A stretch of DNA of 17,486 nucleotides from Chloroflexota bacterium (lineage in GTDB: Bacteria; Chloroflexota; Dormibacteria; Aeolococcales; Aeolococcaceae), in NCBI GenBank assembly GCA_003491925.1, contig DNAU01000294.1, positions 699-18,184 of the forward strand, in the 5' to 3' direction. Of this stretch, positions 8,348 to 15,561 are shown piece by piece; position 1 is the stretch's first letter, and the number at the start of each line of letters is the position of its first letter. The position numbers and the translations under genes were made by a program. Under the pieces are notes generated by a model, which was given only the letters and a program-made list of their open reading frames with translations, made no database searches and was not told the DNA's origin.

Positions 8348-9234
8348 GACCTCACCTCCTGCCCAGCCCTGACGGTCTCGCCGAGCTCGCGCATGGCCAG
8401 TGCGTACTCGTCGGCGTTGGGGACGCGGACGTGCCATTCGTAGCGGCCCTCGGCGAACGAGACACCCTTGCCCTTGACGGTGGTGGCGATGATGGCGACC
8501 GGCCGCCCCTGGGCCGAGCGCGCCTGGCTCAGGGCATCCAGGATGCTCGCCATGTGGTGTCCGTCGATCTCGATGACCCGCCACCCGAACGCGCTCCACT
8601 TGTCGCGCAGCTCCCCGGGTGCCTCAGGAGGCAGCCGGTGCTCGGGGGTGTCGCCCTGCCAGCCGTACTGCTGCAGCCGGTTGTGATCCACGATGGCCAC
8701 GAGCTGGTCGAGCCCGTAGCGTGCGGCCACGAATGCGGCCTCCCAGACCGAGCCCTCCTGGCACTCACCGTCGCCGAGCAGGGCGTAGGTCCGGTTGGTC
8801 CGTCCCAACGTTCTGGAGCCGAGGGCGATGCCCACGGCGGCCGAGATACCCAACCCCAAGGACCCGGTGGACATGTCCAGTCCCGGCAGGCGGGTCATGT
8901 CAGGGTGACCCTGCAGGCGACTTCCCAGCGAATCGAAGGTGAGCAGCTCGGCGACTGGGAAGTAGCCGCGCACGGCCAGGGTGGCGTAGAGGCCGACGGA
9001 CGCGTGCCCCTTGGAGAGGACGAACCGGTCCCGGTCGGCCCAGTCCGGCTCCTCTGGCCTCACCTTCAGCTCGCGGAAGTAGAGGGCGGTGAGAAGATCG
9101 GCCTCCGAAAGTGAGCCACCCATGTGGCCCACACCCGTCTTGTGGACGGTGCGGACGATCTCGATCCGAATCCGCCGGGCGACCTCCTCGAGACGGGCGA
9201 CGTCGTCACCCACGGCCTCTCCCTGGATGACCAT
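8344..9234 (-). CDS. transketolase-like protein, N-terminal subunit
   Basis: This is the pyrophosphate-binding half of the split transketolase, 296 residues long. The thiamine-diphosphate motif is GDGECQEGS (154-162) with the metal ligand N185 (VDHNRLQQYG). Histidines expected near the active site are H37 (GVGHMGG), H77 (SKGHAS) and H110 (LQGHPD). The start ATG at 9234 shares one base with the stop of the cupin gene (TGATG), and its own stop overlaps the C-terminal subunit gene, so cupin, N subunit and C subunit are translationally coupled. Such coupling is what one expects for a heteromeric enzyme with fixed stoichiometry. A dedicated catabolic transketolase seems likelier than the housekeeping one, because the surrounding operon is catabolic; this is inference. 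Confidence 0.94.
   Translation of the reverse strand: MVIQGEAVGDDVARLEEVARRIRIEIVRTVHKTGVGHMGGSLSEADLLTALYFRELKVRPEEPDWADRDRFVLSKGHASVGLYATLAVRGYFPVAELLTFDSLGSRLQGHPDMTRLPGLDMSTGSLGLGISAAVGIALGSRTLGRTNRTYALLGDGECQEGSVWEAAFVAARYGLDQLVAIVDHNRLQQYGWQGDTPEHRLPPEAPGELRDKWSAFGWRVIEIDGHHMASILDALSQARSAQGRPVAIIATTVKGKGVSFAEGRYEWHVRVPNADEYALAMRELGETVRAGQEVRS
8355..8360 (-). promoter_or_regulatory. ribosome binding site for transketolase C-terminal subunit
   Basis: AGGAGG on the minus strand, 7 nt before the ATG at 8347 and inside the 3' end of the N-terminal subunit gene. It decides the start, since the open frame runs on upstream. Confidence 0.75.
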
Positions 9235-9599
9235 CAGGCGCGCCTCTCCTCATACGAGCCTGGGACGACGGGCGGCGAGAACAGGCAGACCAGCTCGAGC
9301 GGCCCCTCCTCGCCGGCCTCGGTGATGTGGAAGGTGCCGGGGGCGATCAGCACGGCAACCCCTGGCTCCAGGTCGGCGGTGGCGTCGGGCGTGACCAGAC
9401 GGCCGTGTCCGGAGGCGACGTAGACGGTCTCCTCCTGGGTATCGTGCACGTGCCCTGTGGGTCTCGACCCCGCCGGATAGATGGAGACCCCCACGGTCAC
9501 GTTCTTGGCCGGGCTGTTCTGCTGATCGATGTAGGTGTACCAGGTGCGGCCCGGGAGTGGCTGGACGGTCGCCTCAGCTCGCGCGACACGTGTGATCAT
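9234..9599 (-). CDS. single-domain cupin protein
   Basis: This is a 121-residue cupin. Motif 1 is GHVHDTQEETVYVASGHG with metal ligands H50, H52 and probably E57. Motif 2 includes APGTFHI with H91. Small cupins with this pattern are metal-dependent isomerases, dioxygenases or sugar-binding proteins, and the function cannot be set from sequence alone. The ATG at 9599 has GAGGAAGG upstream, and the stop overlaps the transketolase N-subunit start by one base. That direct coupling suggests the cupin acts on the transketolase substrate or product, for example as a ketose or aldose isomerase, but this is inference. Confidence 0.88.
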   Translation of the reverse strand: MITRVARAEATVQPLPGRTWYTYIDQQNSPAKNVTVGVSIYPAGSRPTGHVHDTQEETVYVASGHGRLVTPDATADLEPGVAVLIAPGTFHITEAGEEGPLELVCLFSPPVVPGSYEERRA

Positions 9600-9616
9600 G
9601 GCCCTTCCTCATTTGT

Positions 9617-9645
9617 GCCGGGGTGGATCCCCGGCCGGTTCCGGC
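9617..9645. repeat. tandem GC-rich hairpins between PPDK-like gene and cupin gene
   Basis: GCCGGGG-TGGAT-CCCCGGC (9617-9635) is a perfect 7-bp stem with a 5-nt loop, next to GCCGG-TT-CCGGC (9634-9645). In the minus-strand transcript they lie after the PPDK-like stop codon and just before the cupin ribosome site. No U-run follows, so this is not a typical terminator. It may stabilise or process the mRNA. Confidence 0.5.
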
Positions 9646-9668
9646 GGTCTGCTGGAGAGGTCATCCGA

Positions 9669-11939
9669 TCACCCCCCGGCCGCCGCCTCCTCTTCCGAGT
9701 CCGAGCGTCGACGGCCGACCAGGCGGATCAGGTCCTCATGGAGCTCGAACCACACACTGTGGTAGCTGTCCACCCGCGGTGAGGCGACGTAGCGTTGATC
9801 GCCTCCCCGGGCAGCGCTCAGGGACCGTTCGAGACGGACGTGATAGCGGCCGAAGCGGTGCAGGGCGGCGCTCAAGGGGACCATCCAGGCGAGCGCGTCG
9901 CGGTGGAGCGCCGCCAGACGCTCGAGCACCTGGTTGTCGTAGGTGGCGTCGCTGTGGTCGTTGAACACCGGCTCATCGCCTCCGGCGCGGAGCTGCCAGG
10001 CGGTCACCGTGTCCTTCATTCGCAGGTCCAGCCCGTGGAAGGAGCCGAGCAGGTCGACCAGCCGATCCGCTCCGACAAGCTCCCGATCGGCATCGAAGGC
10101 GGCGAGCGCCTGGAGCTTCCCCTCTGCGCTGAGCCGGTGGCCGCCGCTGACGGCCACCACCAGTCCGTCCGCACCGAGCTGGTTCACCGCGGCCTGAACG
10201 GTCTCCGGGTCGCAGTCCAGGTTCAGCGCGACCTGGTCGGTGGCGGCCACCCCCTTGATGAGGAGGACCTTGAGGACCTCGTCGTTGGTGAGGGTGGCGA
10301 GGGCCGGCTCCGCCGCCGCCGTCTCGACCTCGCTCTCAGCCCCGCTCTCGGGTCCGCCAATCTCGATGCCCAGCTGGCCGGCCCAGTCGAGCAAGGTGGC
10401 CGCTTCGGGGGCGATCAGCGAGCTCCCGGCCACGTCGCCCGCATACACTTCCCCGCTGCTGCCGTCGATCGTGATCCGCTCCCCCGTGAGCAGATGGCGG
10501 CCGGCGATCGTCACCTCTCCGTCGCCCGCTGTGACCCCGGCTGCGCCGACCACGGCGGGGATGCCCCAGCCACGAGCCACCACGGCGGCGTGGCTGGCGA
10601 GCCCGCCCCGGGAGGTGAGGATGCCGGCGGACTTCGCCATGCCGCGGACGTCCTCCGGGGAGGTCTCGGGGCGGACCAGGATCACGGGCCGGCCCGCGTT
10701 GGCGGCGATCTCGGCCGCCTCGGAGGTGGTCGCGATCTCCCCGCATGCGACGCCGGGGGAGGCGGGAAGACCGGTCGTCAGCAGCGTGGTGACCCCCGGC
10801 TCGCGGATGAACACCCGCGGCGGGTTTACCAGGTGGTGGGCGACCCGCCGCACCGCCTCTTCCCGCGTGAGGGGGAAGTCCGGGTCCTCCGCCATCTCCA
10901 CGGCCATGCGCAGGGCCGCCCAGGGGCTCCGCTTGCCAACCCGGACCTGGAGCATCCAGAGCTTGCCCCGCTCGATGGTGAACTCGATGTCGCAGAGGTC
11001 GCGGTAATGGCGCTCCAGCGTGGCGGCGTATCGCCGGAGCTCGGCGCCGGCCTGGGGCAGGCGCTCGTCGAGGACGCTCAGGGAGTCTGGCTTGTGGGTG
11101 CCGGCCACCACGTCCTCGCCCTGGGCCTTGAACATCACATCTCCGTAGAGGTCCTGCTCGCCGGTCGCGGGGTTGCGGGTGAAGAGCACCCCGGTGCCCG
11201 AATCGCTGCCCCGGTTGCCGAAGACCATCGCCTGGACGGTGACGGCGGTTCCGAGGTCGTCGGGGATGTGCTCATGACTCCGGTAGGCGCGGGCCCGATC
11301 ACTGTTCCACGATTCGAAGACGGCCTGGACAGCGCCCCGGAGCTGCGCCCAGGGATCGTCGGGCGGATCGGCGCCAACGATCTCCTGGTACATCTCACGA
11401 AACCGGCGCAGGCAGTCGGCGGCGAATGCCGGATCCCCGGTCAGGGCCCCCAGGCCCCTCGCCGTGGCCTCGTTGAGCCCCAGGTTGAGGATCGTGTCCA
11501 TCATCCCGGGCATCGATATCGGCGCTCCCGAGCGCACGCTCACGAGCAGGGGATCGCCAGGGTCCCCGAATCGCCGCCCGGTCTGCTCGTCGAGGCGGTG
11601 GACGTGGGTCTCGAGCTGCGCGTCGAGGTCGTCCGGCCAGCCGTCTCTCAGAAAGGTCTTGCAGACGGTGGTGGTGATCGCGAAGGCGGGCGGGACGGGA
11701 AGGCGGAGCTCGGTGGCCATGACCACGAGGTTGGCCGCCTTGCCGCCGAGCAGCTGGGTGAGCTCGGCAGGGGGCAGCGCGGGCGCGCGATCGATGGCAT
11801 AGACGTGCGCGTAGGCGGCGTGGACCGGCGCGCTGGGCGGGCCATCGCGGCTCCCGGCGTCCCCTTCAGGGACAAGCGAAGACACCCTGGGACCCTCTCC
11901 CGGTCGGTGGACCAATACCTCGTCGGCGTGGACGCTCAC
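9669..11939 (-). CDS. PPDK-like ATP-grasp/phosphohistidine protein lacking the PEP-pyruvate barrel
   Basis: This 756-residue protein holds the nucleotide and histidine domains of pyruvate phosphate dikinase but not its C-terminal PEP/pyruvate barrel. ATP-grasp landmarks are LLGGKAANL (63-71), VRSGAPISMPGMMDTILNLG (135-154), GNRGSDSGTGVLFTRNPATG (241-260), AQGEDVVAG and FTIERGKLWMLQVRVGKRS (320-338). The swivelling domain has GGLASHAAVVARG with the phosphorylated histidine at H450; PPDK has Thr where this has Ala448. Residues about 550-610 look like a winged helix, and 615-745 form a helical domain ending in SYHSVWFELHEDL. So it should form a phosphohistidine from ATP, but its acceptor is not pyruvate by the usual route. 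The GTG at 11939 gives a 40-residue extension before the PPDK-like start; a GTG at 11885 is an alternative. It leads the minus-strand operon. Short PPDK-like proteins are known in actinobacteria, but their role is unclear to me. Confidence 0.88.
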   Translation of the reverse strand: MSVHADEVLVHRPGEGPRVSSLVPEGDAGSRDGPPSAPVHAAYAHVYAIDRAPALPPAELTQLLGGKAANLVVMATELRLPVPPAFAITTTVCKTFLRDGWPDDLDAQLETHVHRLDEQTGRRFGDPGDPLLVSVRSGAPISMPGMMDTILNLGLNEATARGLGALTGDPAFAADCLRRFREMYQEIVGADPPDDPWAQLRGAVQAVFESWNSDRARAYRSHEHIPDDLGTAVTVQAMVFGNRGSDSGTGVLFTRNPATGEQDLYGDVMFKAQGEDVVAGTHKPDSLSVLDERLPQAGAELRRYAATLERHYRDLCDIEFTIERGKLWMLQVRVGKRSPWAALRMAVEMAEDPDFPLTREEAVRRVAHHLVNPPRVFIREPGVTTLLTTGLPASPGVACGEIATTSEAAEIAANAGRPVILVRPETSPEDVRGMAKSAGILTSRGGLASHAAVVARGWGIPAVVGAAGVTAGDGEVTIAGRHLLTGERITIDGSSGEVYAGDVAGSSLIAPEAATLLDWAGQLGIEIGGPESGAESEVETAAAEPALATLTNDEVLKVLLIKGVAATDQVALNLDCDPETVQAAVNQLGADGLVVAVSGGHRLSAEGKLQALAAFDADRELVGADRLVDLLGSFHGLDLRMKDTVTAWQLRAGGDEPVFNDHSDATYDNQVLERLAALHRDALAWMVPLSAALHRFGRYHVRLERSLSAARGGDQRYVASPRVDSYHSVWFELHEDLIRLVGRRRSDSEEEAAAGG

Positions 11940-12077
11940 GATCGGCCAGCTCCCTTGCTACGCAGTTTGATCACGCCTAACCCGTCATTCCCAGCAGCGG
12001 GCAGTACGGTCGACACGAAGCATCGGGGGGATCCGTGGGGCGACGAAAGGGCCAAAGGTCCCTCGAAGGCCGGGTCA

Positions 12078-12131
12078 TTGATCATCGACCAAGGATTATC
12101 GATCATCGATTAGAGGACAAAGTATCATCGA
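12078..12131. promoter_or_regulatory. three direct operator-like sites, probable regulator binding array
   Basis: Three copies of an imperfect palindrome centred on C share the right arm C-ATCGA: TTGAT-C-ATCGA (12078-12088), TCGAT-C-ATCGA (12099-12109, extending to the perfect ATCGAT-C-ATCGAT at 12098-12110) and AGTAT-C-ATCGA (12121-12131). Centres are 21 and 22 bp apart, close to two helical turns, which puts the sites on one face of the DNA. The GntR/FCD gene in the same locus is the likely binder; this is inferred. Confidence 0.6.
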
Positions 12132-12193
12132 GGATAAGGCCAGATGGCCCTACCTGACGGCCTCCCAAGGTGCCAATACTCGCGGCGCGGCGG

Positions 12194-12207
12194 GGCCGGG
12201 CCCGGCC
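12194..12207. repeat. perfect 14-bp GC palindrome in the leader
   Basis: GGCCGGGCCCGGCC reads the same on both strands. It lies in the leader between the operator array and the DUF1097 gene. It may only reflect local GC bias. Confidence 0.35.
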
Positions 12208-12320
12208 GGCAGGAACACGAAGGCCACGGGGGACGCGATGTAGAGAAAAGGGGTCAGAAGGTTTGGCTGCGGCTGGCGGCGGCCATCACCGCCCGGGTTG
12301 CTGCGTTGCGGGGGCCGAGA

Positions 12321-12364
12321 CCTTGGAGACTGTCCAAGCCGGCCGCTCCGACCTCACCAAGGAG
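12321..12364 (+). promoter_or_regulatory. possible switching hairpin covering the DUF1097-gene ribosome site
   Basis: CCTTGG (12321-12326) can pair with nearby CCAAG (12334-12338) as a short hairpin, or with CCAAGG (12357-12362), which overlaps the AAGGAG ribosome site (12359-12364) of the gene at 12374. The two pairings exclude each other, as in a translational switch. The stems are short, and CCAAGG also occurs at 12089 and 12165, so chance is possible. Confidence 0.25.
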
Positions 12365-12373
12365 AGTAGGTAA

Positions 12374-12970
12374 ATGGCACTCGATCAAACCGCGGAAGTT
12401 CAGCTGGAGACGGCCAAGACCAAGGACACGATCCCGTTCTGGCTCGCGGTCTCCATCACCGTGATGGTCATCCTGCCCCTGGGCCTGTACTTTGGCCAGT
12501 ACAGCCTGCCCCTCTGGGTCGCGTTCATCGTGTGGGCGGAGTACTTCGCGCTCGGGGCGAAGGCGGGCAACATCACGACCATCATCCCCGCCTACACCAG
12601 CGGTGCCTTGTGGGGCGTGGCAATGATCCTCCTTTACACTTGGTTAGCCACCTTCATAACCGGGGCTGCGGTGTTTTCACTGTATATCGCTCTGTTCGTC
12701 GGCGTCTCGGCGATGGTCTTCGCCATGCGTTACTTCAAGGTCTTCCAGATCGGATCGCTGCCCTACTTCAACGGACTCTCGATGCTGCTGGCCGTTTACT
12801 TCGTCGGTGCCCACCCAGCCTTCACCACCAACGCTTACGTGCTGGTTCTCATGGCGGGAGCCTACGCGCTGGCCGGCGGCTACCTGGGCTGGATCATCGG
12901 CTGGTTCAACGTGACCATCACCTTCCCACGGCCCGTCGCGCCGAAGCCGGCTGCCACGACGCGCGTTTGA
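12374..12970 (+). CDS. DUF1097-like integral membrane protein
   Basis: This is a 198-residue membrane protein of unknown function resembling DUF1097 (the E. coli YcdZ group). About five or six hydrophobic segments are visible: FWLAVSITVMVILPLGLYF (21-39), LPLWVAFIVWAEYFALGA (43-60), SGALWGVAMILLYTWL (72-87), then residues 91-113, 132-145 and 150-177. Both ends look hydrophilic, and the C-terminus ends in a Pro/Ala/Lys tail. The start follows AAGGAG by 9 nt. It is the first gene of the plus-strand operon, 43 bp before the PEP-utilising protein gene. A small channel or transporter for the substrate fits its place, but nothing in the sequence proves transport. Confidence 0.8.
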   Translation: MALDQTAEVQLETAKTKDTIPFWLAVSITVMVILPLGLYFGQYSLPLWVAFIVWAEYFALGAKAGNITTIIPAYTSGALWGVAMILLYTWLATFITGAAVFSLYIALFVGVSAMVFAMRYFKVFQIGSLPYFNGLSMLLAVYFVGAHPAFTTNAYVLVLMAGAYALAGGYLGWIIGWFNVTITFPRPVAPKPAATTRV

Positions 12971-13000
12971 GAGTTTTGAGGATGAGGATGTCCAACATTC

Positions 13001-13005
13001 GGAGG
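13001..13005 (+). promoter_or_regulatory. ribosome binding site deciding the start at 13014
   Basis: GGAGG lies 8 nt before the ATG at 13014 but only 2 nt before the in-frame ATG at 13008, so the second ATG is the better start. Confidence 0.65.
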
Positions 13006-13013
13006 TCATGTCC

Positions 13014-14819
13014 ATGAGCACAACCGAGCAGAAGGCCGAGGATCCCGTCTTCAAAGAGGAGATTCTCGGCCAGTTTCTCGGCGACGAGAAGTTCCCGGTC
13101 ACCTGGGACCAGGAGCTGGAGAAGCACCTCTTCTGGGTCTATGACGACCTGCACAACCCGCACCCGCTGAGCCCGATGCATGAGGACATCGGTCTCTGGA
13201 CGCAGTCGTGCGACCACATGTTCCGGCGTTTCGGGACGCCGTTCGCGACCGACTGGCTCGCCAAGAACGTCAACGGCTATCTCTACACGGCAGCCATCCC
13301 GGCCGACGCCAGCTTCAAGATCGATGGCATGGAGCTGGGGGCTCGCTACGGCGCCGTGGTGCCCCTCGACCCCGACTACGCCAAGAAGATCGGGGTCTAC
13401 CTCGGCGCGGTGCTGCCCACCTATGGTGAGGAGTTCGCGGATTGGTGGTACGGGCGGCTCGTCCCCGAGATGAAGCGTAACTTCGACTATCTCGAGGGCA
13501 TGCTCGACAAGCAGGACAAGCTCACCCTGATGGAGCTGGCCTGCCTGCTCGAGGACGCGATCGACATGCACGATCGCCACTGGAAGATCCACTGGATGCT
13601 CAACTTCGCGCAGCTCTCCGCGACTCTCAACCTGCGGGCGGTCATGGAGAAGACCCACGGCAAGATCGACGAGGCGCTCCTCGGCCGGCTTCAGAACTCG
13701 GCCAAGGATCGCAACTGGGACTCGATCGAAGCCCTGTGGAAGATGAAGGAGGAGGCCAACGCCGACCCCACGCTGACGGCCGCGTTCAAGTACGAGACCG
13801 CCGGCGAGATCATCGCCGCGTTGAAGGGCACCGAGCGGGGCCGGAAGTTCATCGAGGAACGGGTCGTCCCCTACCAGAAGGAATTCGGCTGGCACGCGGT
13901 CTGGAGCCACGAGTTCGTCTTCCCGACCGTGTATGAGCACATGGAGCCGGTGATCGAGCTGGTCCGTGGCTACATCGAGACCAAGTACGATTACCCGAAG
14001 ACGATCAAGGTTCTGTCCGATGACATCGCGGCGGCTGCCAAGGAGATCCTGGAGGGCCTCAAGGGTGAGGCGCTCGAGGAGATGCGGGTGGCCAACAACA
14101 TCAACCTCAAGATGGCCCCGCTCACGCCGGACCACCACTTCTACATCGACCAGGGCGCCAACGCCCACGTCCGCCTGGTGCTCATCGCGATCGGCAAGAA
14201 GCTCGTCGCCGAAGGCGTTCTGGATTCCCCAGACGACGTGATCTTCTTGCGGTACAACGACTTGCGGCAGTTCATGGGTGATCCGAAGGCCATGGACGCC
14301 CGTGCATTGGTGGCCAAGGCCAAGGCGGCGCGGGAGAAGGCGTATAGCTTCCGGCCCCGGGACTGGATCGGGACCGTCACCCAGTCCCAGCTGGACTTCC
14401 CCTACCTCAACCTGTGGGGCTTCCCCGAGAAGTTCAACCGCAAGGCGGACGCGGTCGCCGGCCAGGTCTCCGGTTTGGGCGGCTCGCCGGGCGTGGTCGA
14501 GGGCGTGGCTCGGGTGGTCCTCCACGAGGACCAGTTCGATGAGGTCCGCGGCGGCGATATCCTCGTCTGCCAGATGACCAACCCGGCCTGGGTCGTGCTC
14601 TTCACCAAGATCGTCGGTCTGGTGACCGACGCCGGCGGCACCGTCTCGCACCCGGCCGTGCTCTCGCGTGAGTTCGGCATCCCCGCCGTGGTCGGGACGT
14701 CGGTCGCAACCCAGGAGATCAGCAACGGGGACCGGATCCGGGTCAACGGAACGACCGGCCTCGTCGAAATCCTGGAGAAGGCCGCCAAGCCCGCCAAGAG
14801 CGACCTGTTCGGGGTCTGA
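13014..14819 (+). CDS. PEP-utilising (phosphohistidine) protein without ATP-grasp domain, PpsA-like
   Basis: This 601-residue soluble protein ends in a PEP-utilising-enzyme mobile domain. TDAGGTVSHPAVLSREFG carries the expected phospho-acceptor H546 and is followed by IPAVVGT. Residues 1-480 are mostly helical and resemble the substrate-side region of PEP-synthase, rifampin phosphotransferase and phenylphosphate synthase proteins, with NPHPLSPMHEDIG near residue 44. No ATP-grasp motifs are present, so it cannot charge its own histidine from ATP. In phenylphosphate synthase of Thauera the histidine chain (PpsA, about 70 kDa) and the ATP-binding chain (PpsB) are likewise separate. The PPDK-like protein of the divergent operon is the obvious candidate donor. 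No UbiD-like carboxylase is nearby, so phenol is not implied. The gene sits between the DUF1097 and regulator genes, with 10 bp to the latter. Confidence 0.87.
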   Translation: MSTTEQKAEDPVFKEEILGQFLGDEKFPVTWDQELEKHLFWVYDDLHNPHPLSPMHEDIGLWTQSCDHMFRRFGTPFATDWLAKNVNGYLYTAAIPADASFKIDGMELGARYGAVVPLDPDYAKKIGVYLGAVLPTYGEEFADWWYGRLVPEMKRNFDYLEGMLDKQDKLTLMELACLLEDAIDMHDRHWKIHWMLNFAQLSATLNLRAVMEKTHGKIDEALLGRLQNSAKDRNWDSIEALWKMKEEANADPTLTAAFKYETAGEIIAALKGTERGRKFIEERVVPYQKEFGWHAVWSHEFVFPTVYEHMEPVIELVRGYIETKYDYPKTIKVLSDDIAAAAKEILEGLKGEALEEMRVANNINLKMAPLTPDHHFYIDQGANAHVRLVLIAIGKKLVAEGVLDSPDDVIFLRYNDLRQFMGDPKAMDARALVAKAKAAREKAYSFRPRDWIGTVTQSQLDFPYLNLWGFPEKFNRKADAVAGQVSGLGGSPGVVEGVARVVLHEDQFDEVRGGDILVCQMTNPAWVVLFTKIVGLVTDAGGTVSHPAVLSREFGIPAVVGTSVATQEISNGDRIRVNGTTGLVEILEKAAKPAKSDLFGV

Positions 14820-14829
14820 GGCAAAGTCG

Positions 14830-15561
14830 ATGCGCCGAGCGCCGATGATCGTCCGCAACGTTCTGAGCGATCAGGTCAAGGATTACCTACTGACGGCGAT
14901 CCTGGCCGGTGAGTTCCCCCCTGGGTCTCGGATCATCGAGACCCGGGTGGCGCGGCACCTTGGCGTGAGCCAGGGTCCTGTCAGAGAGGCGTTGCGGGAT
15001 CTTGAAGCGCTCGGCCTGATCGACACCACCCCATACCAGGGAGCACGCGTCCGGCAGCCGCACAAGGCGGAACTGCTCGAGGCCTACGACCTTCGAGCCG
15101 TGCTCGAGTCGTTCGGGGCTCGACTGGCCATGCCCCGGCTGTCGGACGCCGACCTCCTTGACCTGGAGGGTTTCGTCAGCGCCATGCAGGAGGCCGCCCG
15201 AGCCGGCGACGAGAATGAGCAGGCGCGGGTCGATGTGGCCTTCCACAGCCGGATCGTCGCCCTATCGGGAAACCAGGTGCTCCAACGCCTGTGGCGCTTC
15301 CTGGAGCCGGTGTCCCGGACCCACATCACCTACATCCTTCCCGGGGTCGACGCCGACAGGATCTCCGGTCTTCACGTGCCGATCCTCGCGGCGCTCCGTG
15401 CCCGGGACGCCGTATCGGCCGAGCAGGCCATTCACGATCACTTCACCGTCGTGGGTTCGATGTTCGACAACCTTTTCGTCGAGCAATCCGCTGTGTGGCC
15501 CGCTCCGCGGGCGAGCGGTCAGGGCCGTACCGAGGGGGCGGCGAATGGGGCTCTTCCGTGA
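14830..15561 (+). CDS. GntR-family (FCD/FadR subfamily) transcriptional regulator
   Basis: This 243-residue regulator has an N-terminal winged helix (about 12-75, with VARHLGVSQGPVREALRDLE) and a C-terminal FCD ligand domain (about 80-215). D135, H139, H182 and H204 sit where FCD proteins place their metal ligands. Such proteins are usually repressors released by a pathway intermediate, often an organic acid. The ATG at 14830 has GAGG 8 nt upstream, overlapping the end of the preceding gene. Its own stop overlaps the GTG start of the 2Fe-2S subunit gene (GTGA). It is thus transcribed with its probable targets. The three repeated sites in the divergent control region are its likely operators. 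The last 25 residues are low-complexity and may be dispensable. Confidence 0.93.
   Translation: MRRAPMIVRNVLSDQVKDYLLTAILAGEFPPGSRIIETRVARHLGVSQGPVREALRDLEALGLIDTTPYQGARVRQPHKAELLEAYDLRAVLESFGARLAMPRLSDADLLDLEGFVSAMQEAARAGDENEQARVDVAFHSRIVALSGNQVLQRLWRFLEPVSRTHITYILPGVDADRISGLHVPILAALRARDAVSAEQAIHDHFTVVGSMFDNLFVEQSAVWPAPRASGQGRTEGAANGALP

Larger units (their letters stand above)
11940..12373. promoter_or_regulatory. divergent control region of the two operons
   Basis: This 434-bp stretch has no convincing gene; open frames through it have no ribosome site and no recognisable protein. It separates the PPDK-like operon from the plus-strand operon. Positions 12076-12138 are clearly AT-richer than the surroundings and hold the operator-like repeats listed separately, so the promoters probably lie there. 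About 235 nt then remain as a plus-strand leader with several self-complementary elements. I could not assign individual -35/-10 boxes with confidence. Confidence 0.6.

Noticed and set aside
9795..12113. Plus-strand open frame of 772 residues opposite the PPDK-like gene
   Set aside because: No ribosome site or recognisable domain, and the composition is that of antisense; the minus strand carries clear PPDK motifs.
12144..12464. Small plus-strand open frame of 106 residues in the leader
   Set aside because: Overlaps the DUF1097 gene in another frame, Arg/Pro-rich, no ribosome site.
12918..14858. Minus-strand open frame of 646 residues opposite the PEP-utilising gene
   Set aside because: Antisense shadow; the plus strand has a strong ribosome site and a conserved phosphohistidine domain.
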